DNA of 18,834 bases from an uncultured Collinsella sp. (GCA_900759435.1 CAAEVD010000270.1:1-18834), one strand, 5' to 3'; numbered from the stretch's first letter, positions 7,323-15,007 are shown. The notes: generated by a model not told the origin, from the letters alone. A program made the numbers and translations.

Positions 7323-8570
7323 CTAGCTCCTCGTATATCTACGCAGCGCGATGGCGGCGTTGTGTCCGCCAAAGCCCAGGTTGGTCGAAAGCGCCCAGGT
7401 AAGGTCGGCGCGAACCGCGCGATTCGGCGTGTAGTCAAGATCGCAGGCGGGATCGGGCGTGTGGTAGTTAATGGTCGGCGGCACCACGCCCTGCTCGAGC
7501 GCCATGGCGCAGGCCATGACCTCGATGGCGCCCGTGGCACCGATCATGTGGCCGGTCATCGACTTAGTCGACGAGACGTGCGCGGCGCGCGCCGCGTCCT
7601 CGCCGAGCGCACGCTTAATGCCCGCCGTCTCGGACGAATCGTTGAGCTTGGTCGATGTGCCGTGGGCATTGATGTAGAGACCCTCGGATGGCTTGACGTC
7701 GCCCTCGGTCACCGCCAGCGATATCGCGCGGGCAATGCCGGCAGCCTCGGGATCAGGGCTCGTGATGTGATAGGCATCATCGGTGTTGCCGTAGCCCACG
7801 ACCTCGGCATAAATGTGCGCACCGCGCGCCTGCGCATGTTCCATGCTCTCGAGCACGAGCACGCAGGCGCCCTCGCCCATCACAAAGCCGTCGCGGTCTG
7901 CATCGAACGGACGGCAGGCCGTCGCGGGATCGGGGTTGGTGGTCAATGCGCGGCAGGACGTAAAGCCCGCAACGGCATCGGGGATAATTGCAGCCTCGGC
8001 GCCGCCCGCGAGGATCGCGTCGGCATAGCCGTGCTTGATGGCGCGGAACGCCTCGCCCACCGCATGGGCCGAGGTGGCGCAAGCGGTCACGACGGGCAGG
8101 GTCGGCCCCTTTGCTTTGTGACGGATTGCGATATTGCCCGATGCCATGTTGGGGATCATCATCGCGATCATGTAAGGCGATGCGCGGCGGGGCCCACGGT
8201 CGGCAATCGTATGGACGTTGTCGACGAGTGTCTGCATGCCGCCCACGCCCGAGCCCACGTAGACGCCCAGGCGCTCGCGATCGATGGCGCCTTCGACATC
8301 AAAGCCCGCATCGTGCATCGCCTCGTCCGAAGCCGCCATCGCAAACTGAACGCAGGGGTCGAGATGCTTGGCGTCACGCTTGCCAAAGTACTCGTTGCCG
8401 TCAAAGCCCTTGACCTCGGCTGCCACCTTGACGGCAAACGCATCGGTATCGAAGTGCGTGATCGGGCCGATGCCGCACGTGCCGGCGCACATGGCCGCCC
8501 AGGTGGCAAGCGCGGTGTTGCCGAGCGGCGACACGGCACCGATACCGGTGATTGCAACTCTCTGTTCCAT
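7323..8570 (-). CDS. fabF: 3-oxoacyl-ACP synthase II (FabF)
   Basis: This 415-residue condensing enzyme extends acyl-ACP by two carbons using malonyl-ACP. The Cys-His-His triad is complete: Cys164 in VTACATSAHAVGEAF, His303 in NAHGTSTKLNDSSET and His341 in KSMTGHMIGATGAIE. The N-terminus VAITGIGAVSPLGN is typical. Start 8570 is preferred because GAGGAG lies six bases upstream; ATG 8573 and TTG 8588 are also in frame but less well placed. It follows fabG by 39 bp and precedes accB by 3 bp. No second condensing enzyme of the FabB type is seen, so FabF probably does all elongation here. Confidence 0.96.
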   Translation of the reverse strand: MEQRVAITGIGAVSPLGNTALATWAAMCAGTCGIGPITHFDTDAFAVKVAAEVKGFDGNEYFGKRDAKHLDPCVQFAMAASDEAMHDAGFDVEGAIDRERLGVYVGSGVGGMQTLVDNVHTIADRGPRRASPYMIAMMIPNMASGNIAIRHKAKGPTLPVVTACATSAHAVGEAFRAIKHGYADAILAGGAEAAIIPDAVAGFTSCRALTTNPDPATACRPFDADRDGFVMGEGACVLVLESMEHAQARGAHIYAEVVGYGNTDDAYHITSPDPEAAGIARAISLAVTEGDVKPSEGLYINAHGTSTKLNDSSETAGIKRALGEDAARAAHVSSTKSMTGHMIGATGAIEVMACAMALEQGVVPPTINYHTPDPACDLDYTPNRAVRADLTWALSTNLGFGGHNAAIALRRYTRS

Positions 8571-8609
8571 CATGGTCTCCTCATCCAAGCCGTTCTTCGG
8601 CCCTGATTT

Positions 8610-9383
8610 CTACATCGCCATTCCGCCGTCGACGCGTATGACTTCGCCCGTAATGTAGGCAGCCGCATCGCTCACTAAAAATCGCACCACACCGGCCACC
8701 TCTTCGGGCTGCGCCATACGCTTAAGGGGAATCTGCTCCTCGGTTACCGTACGCACCTTCTCCGAGAGCTTTGCCGTCATATCTGTCTCGACAAACCCGG
8801 GGGCGACCGCGTTCACTCGTACACCGCGGGGCGCAAGCTCGCGCGCCACCGCCTTGGTAAGCCCTATCACGCCCGCCTTGGAGGCAGCGTAGTTGGCTTG
8901 CCCGGCATTGCCCATCAGGCCCACGACCGAGCTCATGTTGACGACGCAACCGCCGCGCTGGCGCATAAAGGTCTTGGTGAGCGCGCGCGCCATGTTGAAT
9001 GTTCCCTTGAGATTGACGTCGAGCACGCGGCCGAAGGCATCATCGCCCATGCGCATGAGCAGGCCATCGCGGGTGATGCCGGCGTTGTTAACGAGCGCCC
9101 AAATGGAGCCAAAGTCGTTGAGGACCGCTTCCACGCACGCGTTGACGGCAGCGGGGTCGGCCACGTCACATTGATATGAGCGCGCCGTGGCGCCAGCCGC
9201 CTCGCAGGCGTCGCACGTCTCGCGCGCCGCATCGACGCTGCCGGCATAGACGACGGCGATATCGTAGCCATCCTCCGCCAAGCCCACGGCACAAGCGCGA
9301 CCGATGCCGCGCGAGCCGCCCGTGACCAGCGCCACGCGGCGCGATCCGTCGCGCTCGAACGCGCCGTTGTTCAAGTTGCCCAT
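8610..9383 (-). CDS. fabG: 3-oxoacyl-ACP reductase FabG
   Basis: This 257-residue short-chain dehydrogenase reduces 3-oxoacyl-ACP with NADPH. The cofactor motif TGGSRGIG is at 21-28, NNAG lies in ALVNNAGITRDGLLMRM, and the catalytic Tyr165 and Lys169 are in YAASKAG, preceded by NMSSVVG. The C-terminus ITGEVIRVDGGMAM is the usual FabG ending. The protein has a 13-residue N-terminal extension compared with typical FabG of about 245 residues; AAAGGA five bases before the ATG supports this start. It sits 30 bp after fabD. Confidence 0.96.
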   Translation of the reverse strand: MGNLNNGAFERDGSRRVALVTGGSRGIGRACAVGLAEDGYDIAVVYAGSVDAARETCDACEAAGATARSYQCDVADPAAVNACVEAVLNDFGSIWALVNNAGITRDGLLMRMGDDAFGRVLDVNLKGTFNMARALTKTFMRQRGGCVVNMSSVVGLMGNAGQANYAASKAGVIGLTKAVARELAPRGVRVNAVAPGFVETDMTAKLSEKVRTVTEEQIPLKRMAQPEEVAGVVRFLVSDAAAYITGEVIRVDGGMAM

Positions 9384-9413
9384 GTCGTTCCTTTCGGGTT
9401 ACAGCCCTGTGGG

Positions 9414-10340
9414 CTATGCGAGCTCGTCGGCAATAGCTGCGACCTGCTCGGCCGTTTCGCACGAATACACGCGAACATCGCTCAGCGTACGCTTAACCAG
9501 GCCGGACAGCGTTTTGCCGGGGCCGACCTCAATAAACGTGTCGATGCCTTGATCCTGCAGAGCATGCAGCGTGTCGACCCAGCGCACGGCATGACTCACC
9601 TGGTTGGCCAGCACCTCCGATGCCGCCTGCGGGTCGGCCGGATAAGGCGCCGCCGTCATATTTGCCATAACAGGAATGAGCAAAGGGGACGGCGCGTGAC
9701 CGGCCTCAATATATGCAGCAAGGCCACAGGTCGCCTCGACCATATAGGGGCTATGGAATGCACCCGACACCGCGACCTTCATGGCCCGGCCACCAGCCTC
9801 TTTTACCAAGGCGTCGAGCTCCTGCAGCGCCTCGGGCGTTCCGGCCACAACCGTCTGCTGCGGGCTGTTGTAGTTGACCGGCCAGCAGTCCTCGCCGGCC
9901 TGTTTTGCCAGGCCCTCGACTTGCACCGCATCGAGTTTGATGACGGCGCGCATTCCGCCGGGGTGACGCTCGGCCGCCGTGGCCATCAAAGCCGCGCGCT
10001 CGCACACGAGCTCAAAGCCCGCTCGCGTATCGAATGCCCCCGCAAAGGTGAGCGCGGCGACCTCGCCCAGCGAGAATCCTGCACAGGCGGCAGGCACCAC
10101 GCCGCGCTCGCGCAGGGCGGCAGCCGCTGCCAGGTCGTGAACGAACACACACGGCTGCGTATTCTCGGTCTGCGACAGCTCCTCCTTGGAGGCACTCCGG
10201 CATTGCTCGCTGGTCCCCGGGCGCACCTCGTCGGCAATGGCGAACACCTCGGCAGCCGCCGGCGATGCCTCGACCAGGTCGACGCCCATCGCGGGGTGTT
10301 GGGCACCCTGGCCGGCAAACAGAAACGCTACGCTACCCAT
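9414..10340 (-). CDS. fabD: Malonyl-CoA:ACP transacylase FabD
   Basis: This 308-residue acyltransferase loads malonate from malonyl-CoA onto the carrier protein. FLFAGQGAQ at 6-14 is the family N-terminus. The nucleophile Ser90 is in GFSLGE, where most relatives have GHSLGE, and the catalytic His is in SGAFHSPYM at about 196-204. The C-terminal FIEVGPGKTLSGLVKRT is also typical. Its start overlaps the end of fabK by 13 bases, so the two are probably translationally coupled. AAGGG lies nine bases before the ATG. Confidence 0.95.
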   Translation of the reverse strand: MGSVAFLFAGQGAQHPAMGVDLVEASPAAAEVFAIADEVRPGTSEQCRSASKEELSQTENTQPCVFVHDLAAAAALRERGVVPAACAGFSLGEVAALTFAGAFDTRAGFELVCERAALMATAAERHPGGMRAVIKLDAVQVEGLAKQAGEDCWPVNYNSPQQTVVAGTPEALQELDALVKEAGGRAMKVAVSGAFHSPYMVEATCGLAAYIEAGHAPSPLLIPVMANMTAAPYPADPQAASEVLANQVSHAVRWVDTLHALQDQGIDTFIEVGPGKTLSGLVKRTLSDVRVYSCETAEQVAAIADELA

Positions 10341-11272
10341 GCGGACGCACCCTTCAGGACGCGCTCGGCGCCATCGACCAGATCGTCAACGATTTCGCGT
10401 GCGCTCTGACGCTCGTTGACCATGCCGGCAATCTGTCCACACAAAAACGAACCCTCTTCGTAGTTGCCGTCCTTGGCGGCCTTACGCAGTGCACCGGTTC
10501 CCAAAGCACCGAGCTCCTCGGCACTCGCACCGGAACCCTCGCTCTTGGCATAGGCGTTGGTGAAGGGGCTCTTGAGGGCGCGCACCGGATGTCCCGTCGA
10601 GCGACCGGTCGCACGCGTCGAAGTGTCGTTGGCCTTCAGGACCATCTCTTTATACTGCTCCGAGACGGTGCACTCGTCTGCGACCAGAAAGCGCGTACCC
10701 ACTTGCACGCCTTCGGCGCCCAGCATAAAGGCGGCCGCCACGCCGCGGCCGTCGGCAATACCGCCGGCGGCCACAACGGGAATGTCGACCGCATCGACGA
10801 CCTGCGGCACCAGTGCCATCGTCGAGGTCTCGCCAATATGGCCGCCCGATTCGGTACCCTCGGCAACAACCGCCGTGGCTCCACGACGTGCCACGAGGCG
10901 CGCCAGCGCCACCGAGGCAACGACCGGGATGACCTTGATGCCGGCGTCGTTCCAAGCCTTCATGTACTTGGTGGGATTGCCGGCACCCGTCACGACGACC
11001 GGCACTTGCTCGTCGATTACAACCTGTGCGACCTCGTCGGCAAACGGGCTCATGAGCATGACGTTCACGCCAAAGGGCTTATCCGTCTTGGTGCGCAGCT
11101 CGTGAATCTGATCGCGCAGCCAGTTGGCGTCGGCATTCATGGCCGCGATGATTCCCAGCCCGCCGGCCTCGGACACAGCCGAGGCAAGCGAGGCATCGGC
11201 AATCCAGGCCATACCGCCCTGGAACACGGGCTTTTCGATGCCGAGCAGATCGCAGAGAGGAGTCTTGAGCAT
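10328..11272 (-). CDS. fabK: Enoyl-ACP reductase II (FabK), FMN-dependent
   Basis: This 314-residue protein is a nitronate-monooxygenase/FabK-type TIM barrel. It carries out the last reduction of each elongation cycle using FMN and NAD(P)H. The start LLGIEKPVFQGGMAWIAD, the GGLGIIAAMN segment, VVAEGTESGGHIG with His145 (equivalent to the active-site His144 of pneumococcal FabK), and VVAAGGIADGRG for phosphate binding all fit FabK. Its place between acpP and fabD is the same as in streptococcal operons. No FabI-type reductase is present in the window. FabK enzymes are known to be insensitive to triclosan, so this organism may be too. It starts 2 bp after acpP and overlaps fabD. Confidence 0.95.
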   Translation of the reverse strand: MLKTPLCDLLGIEKPVFQGGMAWIADASLASAVSEAGGLGIIAAMNADANWLRDQIHELRTKTDKPFGVNVMLMSPFADEVAQVVIDEQVPVVVTGAGNPTKYMKAWNDAGIKVIPVVASVALARLVARRGATAVVAEGTESGGHIGETSTMALVPQVVDAVDIPVVAAGGIADGRGVAAAFMLGAEGVQVGTRFLVADECTVSEQYKEMVLKANDTSTRATGRSTGHPVRALKSPFTNAYAKSEGSGASAEELGALGTGALRKAAKDGNYEEGSFLCGQIAGMVNERQSAREIVDDLVDGAERVLKGASAWVA

Positions 11273-11274
11273 CT

Positions 11275-11511
11275 CTACTTCTCCAATGCCGCCTCGACCG
11301 TATCGGCGAACTCGCCGACCGTCTTGGGGTTCTCCTCGGTATCGAGCTGGATGCCAAACTCGTCCTCGACGGCAACGAGTATCTCGACGGTGCCCAGGCT
11401 GTCGAGACCAATCTCCTCGAGCGTGGACTCGGGCTTCATCTCGACATCGTCAAGACCGGCGGTCTCGCGGATAACGTCGCAAACGCGCTCGAAGGTCTTC
11501 TGATCTGCCAT
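11275..11511 (-). CDS. acpP: Acyl carrier protein
   Basis: This 78-residue acidic four-helix protein carries growing acyl chains on a phosphopantetheine arm. The attachment site is Ser38 in GLDSLGTVEI. Length and charge are typical of bacterial ACP. AAAGGAG lies seven bases before the ATG, a strong ribosome site, as expected for the most abundant protein of the pathway. It lies 51 bp after fabH and 2 bp before fabK. The holo-ACP synthase that would modify it is not in the window. Confidence 0.97.
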   Translation of the reverse strand: MADQKTFERVCDVIRETAGLDDVEMKPESTLEEIGLDSLGTVEILVAVEDEFGIQLDTEENPKTVGEFADTVEAALEK

Positions 11512-11562
11512 GGTAGTTCTCCTTTGGTTGTGCCCTAGGGCGTTTTTATTTCCTATGTGCGA

Positions 11563-12522
11563 CTACTTCCAACGAAGCAGATAGCCACCTATATCCAGAC
11601 CGGCGCCAAATCCAACCAAGGCGATGGTGTCGCCTGTGTGAAGTGCACCGGCGTTTGCCAGCCGGTCGAGGGCAAGCGGAATGCATGCGCTCGAGATGTT
11701 GCCGGTTTCACGCAACGTGCGAACCACGCGCTCGTCCGGCACGCCCAGGCGCTTGACCGCCTGGCTCAGGATTCGTTCGTTAGCCTGATGGAATACAAAA
11801 TGATCGATGTCTTCGACCAAAATGCCCGCATCGATCGCAAGCTTATGGACCGTGTCGCAGATGGCGTTGACGCCGAACTTGAACACGCGGCGGCCATTCA
11901 TGGACAGCACGCTCGCGCTATCTGCGGAAGCCTTAAACGGCGAGGTACCGACCAGACCGGGAACGCGCAACGTCTCGACGTCGGGCGCCGTCAAAAGCTC
12001 AACGGCAAGGGGGTTGTCTCCCCCAGCTTCAATCACTGCGGCGCCTGCCCCATCGCCAAAAAGCACGCAGGTGGCACGGTCGGTCCAGTCGAGCGCTCGC
12101 GTCATCTGCTCGGCAGCAACAACAAGCACGCGCTCGGCACGGCTGCGAGCGATATAGCCCTCGGCGACATCGAGCGCAAATACGAAGCCGGCACAAGCCG
12201 CCGAGACATCGAAGGCAGGGCACGTCGCGCCTAGTCGCTCAGCAACGGCACACGCCTCAGCGGGAACAAGGTGGTCACCCGTCGTCGTCGAGCAGACGAT
12301 CAGATCCAGCTGGCTCGCGTCGATTCCGGACACCTGGAGTGCCCGCTCGCTCGCCGCTACTGCAAGGTCGTCAAGTGACTCGGTGGTGCAGACGTGGCGG
12401 CTCTTGATACCTGTGCGAGTAAAAATCCACTCATCCGAGGTATCGAGGAACTCAGACAGCTCGTCATTGGAAACACTGCGCTCAGGAAGTGCCGAACCTG
12501 TTCCAAGAATCGTGAAACCCAT
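11563..12522 (-). CDS. fabH: 3-oxoacyl-ACP synthase III (FabH)
   Basis: This 319-residue ketosynthase starts fatty-acid synthesis by joining an acyl-CoA primer to malonyl-ACP. The triad is Cys110 in SAACAGFVFALDVA, His245 in FHQANERIL and Asn275 in ETGNISSACIPLAL. The N-terminus MGFTILGTGSALPERSVSND and SDEWIFTRTGI are classic. The start at 12522 is fixed by AAAGGAGG six bases upstream; the frame stays open further upstream, but through the operator region. It is the first gene of the fatty-acid operon and lies directly downstream of two operator-like repeats. Primer preference (acetyl or branched acyl) cannot be told from the sequence. Confidence 0.96.
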   Translation of the reverse strand: MGFTILGTGSALPERSVSNDELSEFLDTSDEWIFTRTGIKSRHVCTTESLDDLAVAASERALQVSGIDASQLDLIVCSTTTGDHLVPAEACAVAERLGATCPAFDVSAACAGFVFALDVAEGYIARSRAERVLVVAAEQMTRALDWTDRATCVLFGDGAGAAVIEAGGDNPLAVELLTAPDVETLRVPGLVGTSPFKASADSASVLSMNGRRVFKFGVNAICDTVHKLAIDAGILVEDIDHFVFHQANERILSQAVKRLGVPDERVVRTLRETGNISSACIPLALDRLANAGALHTGDTIALVGFGAGLDIGGYLLRWK

Positions 12523-12539
12523 CACTAACCTCCTTTGAG

Positions 12540-12605
12540 TTGTTGACGTGTTTACATCGACCAAGAGAGGATAACGCATTTCAGTCTTTGTTGACGTGTT
12601 AACAT
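12540..12605. promoter_or_regulatory. Two operator-like repeats in the fabH-birA divergent promoter region
   Basis: On the minus strand ATGTTAACACGTCAACAA (12605-12588) and ATGTAAACACGTCAACAA (12557-12540) differ at one base and are spaced 48 bp apart. Each is an imperfect palindrome with core GTTNAC-NN-GTNAAC. The upstream copy begins inside a -10-like TTTAAT (12609-12604), and the downstream copy lies just ahead of the fabH ribosome site. This looks like a repressor-binding pair for the fatty-acid operon, possibly shared with birA. The binding protein is unknown, and no clear -35 was found. Confidence 0.55.
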
Positions 12606-12698
12606 TAAATTGTCCAAATGCGACAAAGGCTTCACATTGTGTCTATCTCTCGACACCATTGCGTCATTCACTTATTCAATAAGGAGGTAGCAGCCGCT

Positions 12699-13475
12699 AT
12701 GGATGCCCAATTAACGATTGTCGACGTAACCGGATCGACCAACGATGACCTGCTCGAGGCAGGAAAACAGGGTGCGCCGCACGGCACAGGACTTGCCGCC
12801 CGCGCGCAAACGGCAGGACGCGGCCGGCGCGGCCACAAGTGGGATTCAACCGCCGGCAACCTATTGCTTTCGATTGTCCTGCGTCCATGCGTTAATCCCG
12901 CAAAGTACTCTGGTCTTGCCGCCGTCAGCGGCCTAGCGGTGCTCGAAGCACTCGAAAAGCAGGGTCTTGCAAACGAGATTCGCCTTAAATGGCCCAACGA
13001 CCTGGTCGCGCGAGGACGCAAGCTCGGCGGCATTCTGGTCGAGGCCGCACGCGATAACGAAGGCAAACCTTTCGCCGTCTGCGGCATTGGTGTCAACGTA
13101 AACTACACGCCCCAAGAGGTGCCCGATGGCGGCCTGGCGGCAATTGGCCTCTCGGACCTTAACGAAAACGTTCCTACCGTCGACATGCTCCTCGATGAGG
13201 TCTATCACGCCGTTATAGACGCCGTAGATGCCTGGGCAGAACGCCTCAACTCCATGGAAGAAAACACCGGACCGCTCGCGCCCGTCCACGGCGAATATGT
13301 CGCTCACCTCAATTGGATTGGAGAGCACGTTATCGCCCGCTCCCCCGCTGGAGACGAGCTGGCGCGAGGCATCTTTAAAACGGTCGATGGCTTTGGTCGC
13401 GCGTGCATCGAAACGAAAGACGGCTTGCGTTTCTTCCATTTTGAGGAGGCGTCTATGCGCCACTTAAGCGATTAG
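12699..13475 (+). CDS. birA: Biotin--[acetyl-CoA carboxylase] ligase
   Basis: This 258-residue ligase activates biotin with ATP and attaches it to the lysine of AccB. The catalytic core shows GSTNDDLLEAG, RAQTAGRGRRGHKWDS (the biotinyl-AMP loop) and LKWPNDLVARGRKLGGILVE with the conserved lysine. The C-terminal cap is a small SH3-like domain (about 205-258). There is no N-terminal winged-helix domain, so this is a monofunctional ligase, unlike the E. coli repressor form. ATG 12699 is chosen because AAGGAGGT lies about 10 bases upstream and the family similarity starts here; the frame is open back to ATG 12618. It is transcribed away from the fatty-acid operon that encodes its substrate. Its natural downstream hairpin has been split by an insertion element. 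Confidence 0.95.
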   Translation: MDAQLTIVDVTGSTNDDLLEAGKQGAPHGTGLAARAQTAGRGRRGHKWDSTAGNLLLSIVLRPCVNPAKYSGLAAVSGLAVLEALEKQGLANEIRLKWPNDLVARGRKLGGILVEAARDNEGKPFAVCGIGVNVNYTPQEVPDGGLAAIGLSDLNENVPTVDMLLDEVYHAVIDAVDAWAERLNSMEENTGPLAPVHGEYVAHLNWIGEHVIARSPAGDELARGIFKTVDGFGRACIETKDGLRFFHFEEASMRHLSD

Positions 13476-13534
13476 GGCGCCGCACCCATCGGCTCGGCAG
13501 CATTACCCGGCAGTCCAAACCATCATTCAAAACA

Positions 13535-13551
13535 AAAGGGCCCCGCTACCG
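13535..13551. terminator. Left arm of the ancestral rpsJ/birA terminator, split by IS insertion
   Basis: AAAGGGCCCCGCTACCG here is the reverse complement, apart from one A-C mismatch, of the 17 bases at 15011-15027. Removing the IS and one TAA copy brings them together as a 17-bp stem with a TAA loop. On the minus strand this arm is followed by TTTTG and more Ts, so it terminated the rpsJ operon; on the plus strand only three Ts follow, so its effect on birA was probably weaker. Confidence 0.8.
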
Positions 13552-13554
13552 TAA
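13552..13554. repeat. Target-site duplication TAA, left copy
   Basis: TAA directly abuts the left IS terminus and is repeated at 15008-15010 directly after the right terminus. A three-base duplication is normal for IS3-family transposition. Confidence 0.75.
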
Positions 13555-13592
13555 TGAACTGCACCCCAAAACTTGGACGGCTTAAATAAGAA

Positions 13593-14504
13593 CTACGCCG
13601 CAAGGGGCTGGTTCCGGAACTCCTCCGGGGTCAGCCCCTTCAGTTTAACCTGCCTACGCCTCGTGTTCCAATGGGCGACGTACGCGTCCAGGTCCGCCTT
13701 GAAGGACTCGAAGTCGGGCCATGTCCTTCCCCGGAAGAACTCGTCCTTCATGTGGCCGAAGACCTGCTCGGTGGCGCCGTTGTCGATGCAGTTGCCCTTT
13801 CTGGACATGCTCTGGACGATCCCGGCGTCCCTCAGCCTCCCGCACCATGCGGCGTGCTGGTACTGCCAGCCCATGTCGCTGTGGAGCACCGGCGTCGCGC
13901 CCTCGGGCATCTTCGCCAGCAGCTGGTCGAGCAGCTCGGCCTGCTGTGCCATGTCCGAGCTGGTCGACGTCGACCACGCGACTATCTCCTTGCTGCCGAA
14001 GTCGTAGACCGGCGCGAAGTAGGCCTTGCCCCAGGGCTGCTTGAACTCGGTGACGTCGGTGCCCATCTTCTGCCACGGCCCGTCGGCGGCGAAGTCGCGC
14101 CCGATGACGTTCTCGAACGTCTCGCCCACGACCCCCCTGTACGAGTTGTACCTATGGTAGTCGGTCTCACGGCGGATGCCGCAGCGGACCCCCATCTCCC
14201 GCATCATCTTGAGCACGGTCTTGTTGGCTATGCGCGCGCCCAGCTCGGCGCGCAGGCACATGGCGACCTGGCGGTGGCCGCACCCGTTGGTCGTGCGCGA
14301 GAAGATCTCCGCCACCGCGTCCCGCAGCTCCGGGCGCGCCGGCCTGGCCGGGTGCGACAGCGCGTAATAGTAGCTGGACCGGGCCAGGCCGGCGCATTCC
14401 AGCAGGCTCCCCAGCTTGCACCCCTCTGCGCGCAGGGCGCTCACGGCCTCGACCTTCGCCCTGGTCAGAGCCCGTCCCTCTCGACCAGGGCACGCAATTT
14501 TTTT
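13593..14504 (-). CDS. IS3-family transposase OrfB (DDE integrase domain), frameshift product
   Basis: This frame encodes the catalytic half of the transposase, about 303 residues. The DDE residues are visible: Asp in MGTDVTEFKQPWG, Asp in VLHSDMGWQYQHAAW, and Glu in GNCIDNGATEQVFGHMKDE. The N-terminal helix-rich part has the YYYALSHPARPARPELRD and NGCGHRQVA segments seen in IS150-type OrfB, and the C-terminus ends in an NTRRRQVKLKGLTPEEFRNQP tail of the usual type. It lacks its own well-placed start and is expected to be made as an OrfAB fusion of about 456 residues by -1 slippage at 14498-14504. The frame is open upstream through orfA, but that stretch is not the native reading. No stop or deletion interrupts it, so it appears intact. 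Confidence 0.92.
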   Translation of the reverse strand, partial: KKIACPGREGRALTRAKVEAVSALRAEGCKLGSLLECAGLARSSYYYALSHPARPARPELRDAVAEIFSRTTNGCGHRQVAMCLRAELGARIANKTVLKMMREMGVRCGIRRETDYHRYNSYRGVVGETFENVIGRDFAADGPWQKMGTDVTEFKQPWGKAYFAPVYDFGSKEIVAWSTSTSSDMAQQAELLDQLLAKMPEGATPVLHSDMGWQYQHAAWCGRLRDAGIVQSMSRKGNCIDNGATEQVFGHMKDEFFRGRTWPDFESFKADLDAYVAHWNTRRRQVKLKGLTPEEFRNQPLAA

Positions 14505-14962
14505 AGGTAGGCCACCTCGGTCTCGAGCCTTCGGCAGCGCTCCTCGAGCTCCTGCTCGCGGGTGCGCCCGCGCGACTTGGGGCCGGACCCCTTCGGCCTG
14601 CCCCTGGGCTTGGGCCTGAGCGCCTCGGCGCCGCCCTCGCGGTAGAGCGCGCACCATCGCTTGAGCGGCGCCAGGGACATGACCCCGAACGCCTTCATGG
14701 CGTCCTGCTTGCCCATGCCGGCGTCGACCACGGCCGAGGCGGCGGCGACCTTCTGCTCGTATGTGTACCTGGCCTGCTTGCCGTCCATGGATAGCAGCAC
14801 CTCGCTTCCGAACGACCGGTATACGTAGAGCCATTGTCTCACGGTGCCGAGCGGGACCGACAGCGCCTTCGCCGCCGACTTGAAGCCGTGGCCTCGCTCG
14901 AAGAGCCCGATCGCCGCCTTCCTGGCCTCGATGCCGTGTTTCACCCTCAAGTCGATACGCAT
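14465..14962 (-). CDS. IS3-family transposase OrfA (helix-turn-helix protein)
   Basis: This 165-residue basic protein binds the IS ends and regulates transposition. It has two helix-turn-helix units (about 10-50 and 60-105; for example GFKSAAKALSVPLGTVRQWL and GKQDAMKAFGVMSLAPLKRW), a GRPKGSGPKSRGR basic stretch and a C-terminal leucine-zipper-like helix EQELEERCRRLETEVAYLKK. ATG 14962 is preferred because GGGAGG lies six bases upstream; that site is buried in a 13-bp hairpin formed with the IS end. A slippery A AAA AAA near the 3' end allows a shift into OrfB. Confidence 0.9.
   Translation of the reverse strand: MRIDLRVKHGIEARKAAIGLFERGHGFKSAAKALSVPLGTVRQWLYVYRSFGSEVLLSMDGKQARYTYEQKVAAASAVVDAGMGKQDAMKAFGVMSLAPLKRWCALYREGGAEALRPKPRGRPKGSGPKSRGRTREQELEERCRRLETEVAYLKKLRALVERDGL
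14498..14504 (-). other. Programmed -1 frameshift site (A AAA AAA)
   Basis: On the minus strand the orfA reading is CTA AAA AAA TTG, giving the X XXY YYZ heptamer A AAA AAA. Slippage by one base backward continues as ATT GCG TGC in the orfB frame. This matches the standard mechanism for OrfAB fusion in IS3-family elements. Termination of orfA is only about 33 bases later. Confidence 0.85.
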
Positions 14963-15001
14963 AAAAAGCCTCCCATTTCTCGTGTCCAAGAAATGGGAGG
15001 C
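14963..15001 (-). promoter_or_regulatory. IS-end hairpin hiding the orfA ribosome site, followed by T5
   Basis: GCCTCCCATTTCT (15001-14989, minus strand) pairs perfectly over 13 bp with AGAAATGGGAGGC (14980-14968), with an eight-base loop. The 3' arm contains the GGGAGG ribosome site of orfA, and five Ts (14967-14963) run straight into the ATG. A transcript entering from rpsJ can form the full hairpin; a transcript starting inside the IS cannot. The hairpin-plus-T5 also resembles an intrinsic terminator. Confidence 0.7.
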
Positions 15002-15007
15002 AGTTCA

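Larger units (their letters stand above)
13555..15007 (-). mobile_element. Complete IS3-family (IS150-like) insertion sequence, 1453 bp
   Basis: The ends are 24-bp imperfect inverted repeats matching at 19 positions: left TGAACTGCACCCC...CTTGGAC and right (reverse strand) TGAACTGCCTCCC...CTTGGAC. These resemble the CTTGGAC-type ends of IS150 relatives. The element encodes orfA and orfB on the minus strand with an A7 frameshift site, is flanked by a TAA duplication, and has all three catalytic acidic residues, so it looks recent and potentially active. It is transcribed in the same direction as rpsJ. Its GC-rich third positions differ from those of the flanking genes and suggest acquisition by transfer. 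Confidence 0.93.

Noticed and set aside
7005..8606. A 533-codon plus-strand frame opposite fabF and accB
   Set aside because: High-GC antisense shadow; the opposite strand encodes complete enzymes with catalytic residues.
12540..12605. Classical BirA-type biotin operator
   Set aside because: The half-sites resemble GTTAAC words of BirA boxes, but they are only two bases apart instead of about 15, and the BirA here has no DNA-binding domain.
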